From contig NZ_JNZA01000070.1 in NCBI RefSeq assembly GCF_000717345.1, positions 1 through 16,984 on the forward strand: a stretch of 16,984 nucleotides of DNA, given 5' to 3'. The position numbers and the translations under genes were made by a program. Every line of letters begins with the position of its first letter. Position 1 is the stretch's first letter. The notes under the pieces were generated by a model. It was not told the origin of the DNA, did not search any database, and saw only the letters and a list, made by a program, of their open reading frames with translations. This stretch comes from Streptomyces lydicus. GTDB lineage: Bacteria > Actinomycetota > Actinomycetes > Streptomycetales > Streptomycetaceae. This document shows positions 1 to 7,463 of the stretch, in pieces.

Positions 1-1120
1 CGGTGACGCCAACTTCGCGGGTTCCGTCGGGATCGACACTCAGACGGTCACCTCGGCGTCGACGACGACTACGGTGACCTCCTCGCCCGACCCGTCCGTG
101 GTGGGCGAGTCGGTGACGTTCACCGCCACCGTCACGCCGGTCGCACCGGGCGCGGGGACGCCCACCGGCACGGTCACCTTCGTCGCCACCAACGGGGTTA
201 CCACGGTGACCCTGACCGGGACCCTGGCCGGCGGCACCGTGAGTGTCACCACCAACGGGCTGGTGACAGCGGGGAGTTACCTGGTCACGGCGACCTATAG
301 CGGTGACGGCAACTTCACGGGTTCCGTCGGGACCGACACCCAGACCGTAGGGCAGGCGTCGACGACGACCACGGTCACGTCGTCGCCCGATCCCTCGGTG
401 GTGGGGCAGCCGGTGACGTTCACCGCCACGGTGGCGCCGGTCGCGCCCGGTGCGGGGACGCCCACCGGGACCGTCACCTTCGTCATCTCCGGCGGGCCGA
501 CGCTGACCGGCACCCTCTCCGGTGGCACGGCGAGCGTGACGACCAGTGCCCTCGCGGCCGGTACGCACACGGTGACGGCGACGTACAGCGGCGACGCCAA
601 CTTTGCGGGCTCCAGCGGCACCGACACCCAGACGGTCCTCCCGGCGGCGACGACGACCACGGTGACCACCTCGCCCGACCCGTCCGTCGTCGGGCAGTCG
701 GTCAGCTTCACGGCGACAGTGGCGCCGGTCGCGCCGGGCGCGGGGACACCCACCGGCACGATCACCTTCGTCGCCACCAACGGGGTCACCACGGTGTCCC
801 TGACCGGGACGCTGGTCGGCGGCACCACCACCGTGACCACCAACGGGCTGGTGACGGCCGGGACTTACCTGGTCACGGCGACCTACAGCGGTGACGCCAA
901 CTTCACTGGTTCCGTCGGGACCGACACCCAGACCGTGGGCCAGGCGGCGACCATCACCACCGTGACCTCGTCGCCGGATCCCTCGGTCGTCGGGCAGCCG
1001 GTGACGTTCACGGCGACGGTCGCGCCGGTCGTGCCGGGGGCAGGGGTGCCCACCGGGACGGTCACGTTCGTCATCTCCGGCGGCCCGACCCTGACCGGGA
1101 CCCTCTCCGGCGGTACCGCC

Positions 1121-1146
1121 AGCGTGACGACTGACCACGTCACCGG
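1121..1146 (+). other. Deletion junction 1 in the Ig array (-119 bp, frame-breaking)
   Basis: The B unit starting at 974 runs normally to AGCGTGACGAC (1121-1131), then jumps directly to TGACCACGTCACCGGA, which in the intact copy at 2745-2760 marks the approach to the next A unit. Compared with the copy at 2626-2744, 119 bp are missing. This moves the reading frame by one base. The protein continues correctly in the new frame as LTTSPDPSVVGET. There is almost no sequence identity at the join. Confidence 0.8.
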
Positions 1147-1590
1147 ACCCGTCCGTGGTGGGGGAGACGGTGACGTTCACCGCCACCGTCACACCGGTCG
1201 CGCCGGGCGCGGGCACGCCCACCGGCACGGTCACCTTCGTCGCGACCGACGGGCTCACCACGGTGATCCTTACCGGGACGCTGGTCGGCGGCACCACCAC
1301 CGTGACCACCAACGGACTGGTGACGGCCGGGAGTTACGTGGTCACGGCGACCTACAGCGGTAACGCCAACTTCGCGGGTTCCGTCGGGACCGACACCCAG
1401 ACCGTGGGCCAGGCGGCGACCATCACCACCGTGACCTCGTCGCCGGATCCGTCGGTGGTGGGTCAGCCGGTGACGTTCACGGCGACGGTGACGCCGGTCG
1501 CGCCGGGGGCAGGGGTGCCCACCGGGACGGTCACGTTCGTCATCTCCGGCGGCCCGACCCTGACCGGGACCCTCTCCGGCGGTACCGCCA

Positions 1591-1616
1591 GCGTGACGAC
1601 CAGTCCGTCAGCTTCA
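1591..1616 (+). other. Deletion junction 2 in the Ig array (-151 bp, restores frame)
   Basis: The B unit starting at 1443 stops at the same internal point as at junction 1 (after GCGTGACGAC). Here it is joined to the inside of an A unit (CAGTCCGTCAGCTTCACGG, compare 695-713). A shared CAGT lies at the join. Compared with the copies at 544 and 695, 151 bp are missing. Together the two junctions remove 270 bp, exactly 90 codons, so the original frame returns downstream. Confidence 0.8.
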
Positions 1617-3935
1617 CGGCGACGGTGGCGCCGGTCGCGCCGGGCGCGGGCACTCCCACCGGGACAGTGACCTTCGTTGCCACCGACGGGCTCACGACGG
1701 TGACCCTGACCGGGACGCTGGTCGGCGGCACGGTCACCGTGACCACCAACGGGCTGGTGACGGCCGGGAGTTACCTGGTCACGGCGACCTACAGCGGTAA
1801 CGCCAACTTCACGGGTTCCGTCGGAACCGACACCCAGACGGTCGTCCAGGCGGCGACCACGACCACGGTCACCTCGTCGCCGGATCCGTCGGTGGTGGGG
1901 CAGCCGGTGACGTTCACCGCGACCGTGGCGCCGGTCGCTCCCGGGGCGGGGACGCCCACCGGCACGGTCACCTTCGTCATCTCCGGCGGCCCGACCCTGA
2001 CCGGCACGCTCTCGGGCGGTACCGCCAGCGTGACGACCAGTGCCCTGACCTCCGGTACGCACACCGTGACGGCGACCTACAGCGGTGACGCCAACTTCAC
2101 GGGCTCCAGCGGCACCGACACCCAGACGGTCAACCCGGCGGCGACCACGACCACCGTGACCACCTCGCCCGACCCCTCGGTCGTCGGGCAGCCGGTGACG
2201 TTCACCGCCACCGTCACGCCCGTCGCGCCCGGCGCGGGGACTCCCACCGGGACGGTCACCTTCGTTGCCACCGACGGGCTCACCACGGTGACCCTGACCG
2301 GGACGCTGGTCGGCGGCACCACCACCGTGACCACCAACGGGCTGGTGACGGCCGGGACTTACCTGGTCACGGCGACCTACAGCGGTAACGCCAACTTCAC
2401 CGGCTCCAGCGGTACCGACACCCAGACGGTCCTCCCGGCGGCGACCACGACCACCGTGACCTCCTCTCCCGACCCGTCCGTCTTCGGGCAGCCGGTGACC
2501 TTCACCGCCACCGTGGTGCCGGTGCCGCCGGGTGCGGGGGCGCCCACCGGGACGGTCACCTTCGTCATCTCCGGTGGTCCGACGCTGACCGGCACGCTCT
2601 CCGGCGGTACAGCCAGCGTGACGACCAGTGCCCTCACCCCGGGTACGCACACCGTGACCGCGACGTACAGCGGTGACGCCAACTTCACCGGCTCCAGCGG
2701 CACCGACACCCAGACGGTGATCCAGTCGGCGACCACCACCGCGGTGACCACGTCACCGGACCCGTCCGTGGTGGGGGAGACGGTGACGTTCACCGCCACC
2801 GTCACGCCGGTCGCGCCGGGCGCGGGCACGCCCACCGGCACGGTGATCTTCCTGGCGACCGACGGCCTCACCACGGTGACCCTCACCGGGACCCTGGCCG
2901 GCGGCACGGCCAGCGTGAGCACCAACGGGCTGGTGACGGCGGGGACTTACCTGGTGACCGCGACCTACAGCGGTGACGCCGACTTCGCGGGTTCCGTCGG
3001 GACCGACACCCAGACCGTGGGCCAGGCGGCGACCACCACTTCGGTGACCTCCGCTCCCGACCCGTCCGTGGCCGGGCAGCCGGTGACGTTCACCGCCACC
3101 GTCGCGCCCGTCGCGCCGGGCGCGGGCACGCCCACCGGGACCGTCACCTTCGTCATCTCCGGCGGCCCGACCCTGATTGGCACCCTCTCCGGGGGGACCG
3201 TTACCGTCACCGCCGCTCTGGACGCCGGTGCGCACACCGTCACCGCGACCTACAGCGGCGACGCCAACTACACCGGGTCCAGCGGGTCCGACACCCAGAC
3301 GGTCAACCAGGCGGCGACCACCACCTCGGTGACCTCGTCGCAGAACCCGTCCGTGTTCGGGCAGCCGGTCACCTTCACCGCCACCGTCGCGCCGGTGGCG
3401 CCCGGGGCCGGCACCGTGACCGGCACGGTGACCTTCGTCATCAGCGGCGGCGGGGGCGGCACGCTGACCGCCACCGTCTCCGGGGGCACGGCGAGCGTCA
3501 CCACCAGCTCCCTCGACGCCGGCGCGCACACCGTGACCGCGACGTACAGCGGTGACGCCAACTTCAGCAGTTCCAGCGACACCCTCACCCAGACGGTGAA
3601 CCAGGCGTCGACGGTCACCACCGTCACCTCGTTCCCCGACCCGTCCACCGTCGGCAACACGGTCGTGTTCATCGCCTTCGTGGCGGCGGTGGCGCCGGGG
3701 GCGGGCATCCCGACGGGAACGGTCGCCTTCACCATCACCGACGGTGTGACCACCGTGAACCTCACCGGGACCGTGGACGGCAGCGGCGTCGCCGCCGTCA
3801 GCTCCCCGCTGGCCACGGCCGGGCTCTACACCGTCACGGCGGTGTACTCGGGTGACGGGAACTTCACCACGTCCAGCGACACCGACACCCAGACCGTGGT
3901 CTGACCTCCACCCGTTCCTGCGACCCGCGACACGG

Positions 3936-3966
3936 CGCCGGGCCGTCCCCCAGGGGCGGCCCGGCG
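3936..3966. terminator. Strong hairpin between convergent genes, probable bidirectional terminator
   Basis: A perfect 10-bp stem, CGCCGGGCCG with CGGCCCGGCG, is continued after one bulged T by three or more C-G pairs around a short loop. It sits in the 95-bp gap between the Ig-protein stop (3904) and the stop of the transporter on the other strand (4000), where it can serve both transcripts. There is no U-tract, as is usual for actinobacteria. Confidence 0.65.
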
Positions 3967-3999
3967 TCCGCATGCGCCGCGCCGCCCCGGCCGGTCGCG

Positions 4000-4884
4000 C
4001 TACCGGCCCTTTGGTGCCGCCGCTGCCGGCTCGCTCTCCGGCTCGGTCCGCTCCGCCGCCGGCGCCTCCCCGAAGCGGGCCAGGACGAGCGCCCCGACCA
4101 CCGCGCACGCGAAGCCGAGGACGGCCAGCGGGGCCAGGCCGGGCCGCGTCCGGTCGCCGAGCCAGGCGACGCCGACCAGCGCCGGGCCGATCGTCTCGCC
4201 GATCACCATGCCGGCGGTGGCGGCGGTGACCGAACCGCGCTGGAAGGCGGTCGTCAGCAGCAGGAACGCGGCGCCGCCGCCGATCAGCAGCGCGTAGCAG
4301 GCCGGGTTGGTGAGCAGCGCGGACGGGGCGAAGTCGTCGATGAGGCGGACCGCGACCTCCACCACGCCGAAGCCGCAGCCGGCGCCGAACCCGAGCGCCG
4401 CCGCCCGGGCGCGGTCCGGCAGCCGCCCGGCCACCGCCCCGGACGCGAGCACCGCCACCGCGAAGACCAGCACCGCGATCCGCAGCCCGGGCGTCCCCCG
4501 GAGGTGCCCCTCCTCCCCGGAGGCCAGCGCGAGCATCGCCAGACCACCGCAGACCACAGCCACCGCCAGCCACTCGCCGAGGCCGAGCCGGGTGTGCAGC
4601 ACCGGCGCCGCCACCACCGCCGTCACCGCCAGGGTGGCCGCGAGCGCCGCGCCGACCGTGTAGATCGGCAGCGCCCGCAGCGCGACGAGTTCCAGCACGA
4701 ACCCCAGGCCGTCCAGCGCCAGTCCGAGCAGATACCGCCACTGCCCCAGCACCCGCAGCAGCAGGCGCGGGTCGACGCCCGACCCCGTACCGGGGGCGGT
4801 GCCCCGCGCGGCCACCGCCTGCAGGACGGAGCCGGTGCCGAAGCACACGGCGGAAGCGAGGGCACAGATCATCCCAAGGAGCAT
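4000..4884 (-). CDS. DMT superfamily (EamA/NIPA-like) membrane transporter
   Basis: This 294-residue protein is almost entirely hydrophobic, with about nine or ten helices arranged as two similar halves, as in drug/metabolite transporters. The N-terminus (MLLGMICALASAVCFGTGSV) and the segment PIYTVGAALAATLAVTAVV resemble the EamA and NIPA-like members found in actinobacteria; the substrate cannot be told. The C-terminus is a hydrophilic Glu/Ala/Pro tail. I chose ATG 4884 because the first helix begins there. A longer reading to 5016 adds 44 residues of low-complexity, Pro-rich sequence and would run into the promoter of the divergent gene. A -10-like TACAGT ends 7 nt before this ATG and no Shine-Dalgarno is seen, so a leaderless message is likely. 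It converges with the Ig-protein gene and diverges from the lipoprotein gene. Confidence 0.8.
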   Translation of the reverse strand: MLLGMICALASAVCFGTGSVLQAVAARGTAPGTGSGVDPRLLLRVLGQWRYLLGLALDGLGFVLELVALRALPIYTVGAALAATLAVTAVVAAPVLHTRLGLGEWLAVAVVCGGLAMLALASGEEGHLRGTPGLRIAVLVFAVAVLASGAVAGRLPDRARAAALGFGAGCGFGVVEVAVRLIDDFAPSALLTNPACYALLIGGGAAFLLLTTAFQRGSVTAATAGMVIGETIGPALVGVAWLGDRTRPGLAPLAVLGFACAVVGALVLARFGEAPAAERTEPESEPAAAAPKGR

Positions 4885-4891
4885 GGAGCCG

Positions 4892-4897
4892 ACTGTA
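4892..4897 (-). promoter_or_regulatory. -10 element TACAGT for a leaderless transporter message
   Basis: On the minus strand TACAGT fits the actinobacterial TANNNT -10 pattern. It is followed by exactly 7 nt and then ATG 4884, so transcription would begin at or next to the start codon. No convincing -35 hexamer is visible. Confidence 0.4.
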
Positions 4898-4952
4898 GGG
4901 GGCGAGTCGGAAAGGCGGCAGGGCCGCGGCCCGGGGGCGGGCAGCGTCCCTC

Positions 4953-4958
4953 TAGGCT
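4953..4958 (+). promoter_or_regulatory. -10 element TAGGCT for the lipoprotein/ATP-grasp operon
   Basis: TAGGCT fits the TAGNNT form common in Streptomyces. It lies about 34 nt before ATG 4992, leaving a short leader that holds the GACGGGGG Shine-Dalgarno-like stretch. The -35 side is pure G/C and not recognisable. Confidence 0.35.
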
Positions 4959-4991
4959 TGCCGGGCTCACACAGGTGACCGTTGACGGGGG

Positions 4992-5408
4992 ATGCGGAAG
5001 ATGGCCGAGAAAGCACGCCGACGGCTGCGGTCGAGCACGGTGGTCCTGGGCGGGATGGGCGCGCTGGCCGCGGCCCTGACGTCCTGCGGCTCCGAGCCCG
5101 ACAAGCGCTGCGTGGACCGCAACAGCTACGACGTGGTCAAGGGCTACCGCGTCGTCGACGCCAAGAACTGCTCGGCGGGCGGCTCGTCCTCCGGGAGCGG
5201 CGCCACCGGCGGCGGGGGCGGCAGGAACGGCCGCGGCACGGGCAAGCAGTCGGTGGACGCCCAGTGGTACTACGACGGCAGCAAGGGCGGCTCGTACGCC
5301 GACCAGGGCACCTTCAGCAAGACCACCGCCGTCAACCGCGGCGGCTTCGGCTGCTCCGGCTCGGGCCACAGCTCCTCCGGCGGCCACCACGGCTCCTTCG
5401 GCGGCTGA
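4992..5408 (+). CDS. Gly/Ser-rich lipoprotein, DUF1190 (YgiB/YjfM)-like
   Basis: This 138-residue exported lipoprotein has a basic N-region (residues 1-13, KARRRLR), a hydrophobic stretch (16-29) and a lipobox LTSC with the acylated Cys at 32. The mature part is hydrophilic, with Cys 40, 60 and 121, a Gly/Ser/Asn linker (61-85), a WYYDGSKGG block and the C-terminal motif RGGFG (116-120) before a Ser/Gly/His tail. From memory, E. coli YgiB (DUF1190) also carries a TVTRGGFG block near its C-terminus and is likewise encoded directly upstream of a glutathionylspermidine-synthase-like gene. I therefore assign it as a DUF1190-like partner; the molecular function is unknown. ATG 5001 is an alternative start: the G-run at 4986-4990 is badly close to ATG 4992 but well spaced from 5001. 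The next gene starts 17 bp after the stop. Confidence 0.75.
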   Translation: MRKMAEKARRRLRSSTVVLGGMGALAAALTSCGSEPDKRCVDRNSYDVVKGYRVVDAKNCSAGGSSSGSGATGGGGGRNGRGTGKQSVDAQWYYDGSKGGSYADQGTFSKTTAVNRGGFGCSGSGHSSSGGHHGSFGG

Positions 5409-5425
5409 GCGGACCCGGCACCGGC

Positions 5426-6616
5426 ATGGAACGCCACACCATCCAGCCCCGCCCCGGCTGGCAGCAGACCGTCGAGGCGCAGGGCCTGATCTACCCGCTC
5501 ACCCGCTACCCGGACGACTCGCTGCGCCCGTACTGGGACGAGAGCGCCTACTACGCGTTCACCCTCCCGGAGGTCGAGGCGCTGGAGGAGGTCGTCGAGG
5601 AGCTGCACGCGATGTGCCTGGCCGCCGCCGAGCACCTCGTCACCCGTGACCGCTTCGCCGACCTGGGGATCACCGACCCCCGGCTAGCCGGGCTGGTCGC
5701 CGAGTCCTGGCGGCGGCGCGCCGAACTCCCTTCCCTCTACGGGCGGTTCGACCTGCACTACGACGGCACCGGCCCGGCCAAGATGCTGGAGTACAACGCC
5801 GACACCCCGACGTCGCTGGTGGAGGCGGCCAGCCCGCAGTGGTTCTGGATGGAGGAGCGGTTCCCCGGCGCCGACCAGTGGAACTCGCTGCACGAGCGGC
5901 TGGTGGCGGCCTGGAAACGGCAGGCGCCGCTGCTGCCGCCCGGCGCGCCGGTGCACTTCGCGCACTCCGCGGGCGACGAGCTCGGGGAGGACCTGATGAC
6001 CGTCGCCTACCTGGAGGAGACGGCCCAGCAGGCGGGCCTGGCGACCGTGTCGATCCCGGTGGAGGACATCGGCTGGGACCGGCTCGCGGGCCGCTTCGTG
6101 GACCAGCGGCTGCGCTTCGTGCGGGCCTGCTTCAAGCTCTACCCGTGGGAGTGGCTGGCCACCGACGACTTCGGCCCGTACGTCCTGGACACGCTCGACA
6201 ACGGCGGCGGCACCGGCTCCACCCTGTGGATCGAACCCGCCTGGAAGATGCTGCTGTCCAACAAGGCGCTGCTGGCGGTCCTGTGGGAGCTGTACCCGGG
6301 CCACCCGAACCTGCTGCCCGCCTACCTCGACGGGCCGCGCGAGCTGGCGCACACCCGCGGGTACGCGGCCAAGCCGCTGCTCGGCCGGGAGGGCGCCGGC
6401 GTCACCCTGCACGAGCCGGGGGCCGAGCCGGTGCTGCGCGGGCCCGAGGACCCCTGCTGCTACCAGGAGCTGGCGCCGCTGCCGGACTTCGACGGCAACC
6501 GCGTCGTCCTCGGTGCGTGGGTCGTCGAGGACGAGGCGGCCGGGCTCGGCATCCGGGAGTCGGCCGGCCCGGTCACGGACGAGTACGCGCGCTTCGTGCC
6601 CCATGTGATCCGCTGA
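5426..6616 (+). CDS. Glutathionylspermidine synthase-like ATP-grasp ligase (YgiC/YjfC family)
   Basis: At 396 residues this matches the synthetase-only members (YgiC/YjfC, about 386 aa), not the bifunctional Gss, which has an extra amidase domain. Visible family landmarks are GRFDLHYDG (106-114), the signature EYNADTPTS (122-130), a YPWEWL segment, EPAWKMLLSNK, and KPLLGREGAGV followed by YQELAPLPDF, which fit the ATP-grasp nucleotide and metal-binding loops. Family knowledge: these enzymes form an amide bond between a carboxylate and an amine through an acyl phosphate. The substrates of stand-alone members are not established, and glutathione is not the main thiol in actinomycetes, so true glutathionylspermidine synthesis is unlikely. 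It is cytoplasmic by sequence (no signal peptide) and very probably cotranscribed with the lipoprotein. ATG 5426 has a poor Shine-Dalgarno, consistent with translation being helped by the upstream gene. Confidence 0.9.
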   Translation: MERHTIQPRPGWQQTVEAQGLIYPLTRYPDDSLRPYWDESAYYAFTLPEVEALEEVVEELHAMCLAAAEHLVTRDRFADLGITDPRLAGLVAESWRRRAELPSLYGRFDLHYDGTGPAKMLEYNADTPTSLVEAASPQWFWMEERFPGADQWNSLHERLVAAWKRQAPLLPPGAPVHFAHSAGDELGEDLMTVAYLEETAQQAGLATVSIPVEDIGWDRLAGRFVDQRLRFVRACFKLYPWEWLATDDFGPYVLDTLDNGGGTGSTLWIEPAWKMLLSNKALLAVLWELYPGHPNLLPAYLDGPRELAHTRGYAAKPLLGREGAGVTLHEPGAEPVLRGPEDPCCYQELAPLPDFDGNRVVLGAWVVEDEAAGLGIRESAGPVTDEYARFVPHVIR

Positions 6617-6621
6617 GCCCG

Positions 6622-6639
6622 CTGCGGCTGCGGCTGCGG
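6622..6639 (+). repeat. Short CTGCGG triplicate after the ATP-grasp gene
   Basis: Three exact copies of CTGCGG lie just after the ligase stop, in the 80-bp gap before the stop of the convergent small gene at 6697. Flanking GCCCGC and GCGGGC could pair across it, but the stem is weak. I see no better terminator in this gap. Confidence 0.4.
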
Positions 6640-6696
6640 CCGGTGCGGGCACGGCTCGCCGGGCTCTACGCCCGCGGCGTTCCGCCCGCCACCGAT

Positions 6697-7059
6697 TCAT
6701 CCGAACGCCTCCGCCGGAAGCCGGGGCCCGTCGCCGTCCGCGTCCGGCGCCTCGTCTGCGTCCGGCGCCTCGCGCTCGGCTTCGGTCAAGCGCGCGCCCC
6801 GGCTCTCGGCCACCCGGTGCACACGGACGAGGGCGGCGGTCAATTCAACTGCCAGCAGGTGCAATTCCCCGGGTGTCCAGGACCGTTCGCCGAGCAATTG
6901 GCGGGCTTCGTCGATGAGGTCGGTGGCCGAACCGAGCTGCTCCTCCTCCATCCGGTCGGCGATGCGGGAGACGTATCCGGTCCCGTCGCCCAACAGGAAG
7001 CACGGTTTCCCGTCCGGACCGGTCCACGGCAGCAGCCGCACGGTGCCCATGGTGTTCAT
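6697..7059 (-). CDS. Small conserved actinomycete hypothetical protein
   Basis: This 120-residue soluble protein starts MNTMGTVRLLPWTGPDGKPC, then has GDGTGYVSRIADRMEEEQLG and an amphipathic helical part with SWTPGELHLLAVELTAALVRV. It ends in an acidic, low-complexity tail (DADEAPDADGDG). The N-terminal pattern is one I associate with small hypothetical proteins common in Streptomyces; no enzymatic motif is visible and I assign no function. I chose ATG 7059 because GGAGG lies about 10 nt upstream. The longer reading to 7125 adds 22 residues of Arg/Gly-rich sequence that contains the ribosome-binding site itself. The gene points the same way as rocD but is separated from it by about 400 bp and a hairpin, so it is probably transcribed on its own. 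Confidence 0.7.
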   Translation of the reverse strand: MNTMGTVRLLPWTGPDGKPCFLLGDGTGYVSRIADRMEEEQLGSATDLIDEARQLLGERSWTPGELHLLAVELTAALVRVHRVAESRGARLTEAEREAPDADEAPDADGDGPRLPAEAFG

Positions 7060-7405
7060 CCCGTTGCCACCTCCGCCCCGTGCATCCGGCGCGGACCGAC
7101 GTCGTACCCCTGGACGGCAAGCCATAACGCGCGACGCCGCTGACGCTGCAGGCGTCGCCGGTGCGGCTCTCCCCTCGTACCGGGCGGCGCGCCGGCCGAC
7201 CGGTGGCCGCCTCGCGCGGGAAACAGCAACCGCAGCAGTCAGGGCGGGCGGATCAACGTATGCAAAAAATGCTCAAGCTCATCCACCCTCATCTCAGGAA
7301 CCACGCCGCGCGGGAACTCCACGAACGCGCCCGGCTCATGATTCCGAGCTGAATTCCCGACTCCTGGCAGTTTCGCGCCCGGTCCCCGGGCCGGGGCATG
7401 GCACA
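7060..7405. other. Intergenic region with an AT-richer island
   Basis: No convincing gene lies here. The stretch 7245-7352 is clearly richer in A/T than anything around it and includes an A6 run (7264-7269). On the minus strand a 27-codon frame (GTG 7322 to TGA 7239) reads VEFPRGVVPEMRVDELEHFL plus seven more residues. It looks protein-like but has no start signal and could be a decayed remnant. The promoter of the small gene at 7059 should also lie in this region; I could not place it. Confidence 0.4.
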
Positions 7406-7444
7406 GCGGGTGGCCGGGGCCGCTTTCGCCCGCCGGCCGCCCGC
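7406..7444 (-). terminator. Hairpin downstream of rocD
   Basis: On the minus strand, GCGGG-C-GGCCGG pairs with CCGGCC-A-CCCGC (11 pairs, one mismatch). The loop contains a GC-GAAA-GC mini-hairpin with a GNRA tetraloop. It begins about 20 nt after the rocD stop codon, and there is no U-tract. Confidence 0.55.
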
Positions 7445-7463
7445 TGCCCGTCCGCCGCCCCCT

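Larger units (their letters stand above)
2..3904 (+). pseudogene. Ig-like domain repeat surface protein, 5' end outside window, frame-disrupted
   Basis: This is the 3' part of a large gene for a protein made almost only of bacterial Ig-like (Big_3-type) domains. Each domain has an SPDPSVVGQPVTFTATV start, a PTGTVTF strand, a GGTASVTT strand and a final TVTATYSGDANF...DTQTV block. Such proteins are normally secreted and adhesive or structural. The frame is open from base 2, so the start, signal peptide and any N-terminal functional domain lie upstream of the window. It ends at TGA 3902-3904, right after the last domain, with no sorting signal or membrane anchor. Reading is broken twice: bases 2-1130 and about 1605-3904 share one frame, while 1131-about 1600 continues the same protein in another frame. 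Read straight through, translation stops at TAA 1361-1363. Assembly collapse is as likely as a real pseudogene. I see no clue to the ligand. Confidence 0.8.
86..3904 (+). repeat. Tandem Ig-domain array with alternating A (300 bp) and B (288 bp) units
   Basis: Units are anchored at the SPDPS motif. Starts fall at 86, 386, 674, 974, 1143, 1443, one whose start is lost near 1605, then 1880, 2168, 2468, 2756, 3056, 3341 and 3635. Type A units carry FVATNG or FVATDG plus NGLVTAG and span exactly 300 bp. Type B units carry FVISGGPTLTGTLSGG and span 288 bp. A and B alternate strictly, giving a 588-bp super-period. The last three units depart from the pattern (285, 294 and 270 bp) and are more diverged in sequence. 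Units further upstream are nearly identical at the DNA level, which points to recent amplification or gene conversion. Confidence 0.9.

Noticed and set aside
1625..3904. Treating the downstream part of the array as an independent gene starting at GTG 1625
   Set aside because: The GTG is an internal valine codon of an Ig unit, without a Shine-Dalgarno or signal peptide. The homologous GTG occurs in every unit.
86..3904. CRISPR array or non-coding satellite
   Set aside because: The repeats are about 300 bp and coding with one strong frame, not short direct repeats with unique spacers.
1463..4846. Long minus-strand open frames (395 and 697 codons) across the Ig array and beyond
   Set aside because: They are shadows of the repeat array and the transporter: Arg/Gly-rich, repeating with the same period, and crossing a terminator and the real transporter gene in another frame.
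5684..6700. 338-codon minus-strand frame opposite the ATP-grasp gene
   Set aside because: The other strand carries an unmistakable family match; this frame is low-complexity Arg/Gly/Val sequence.
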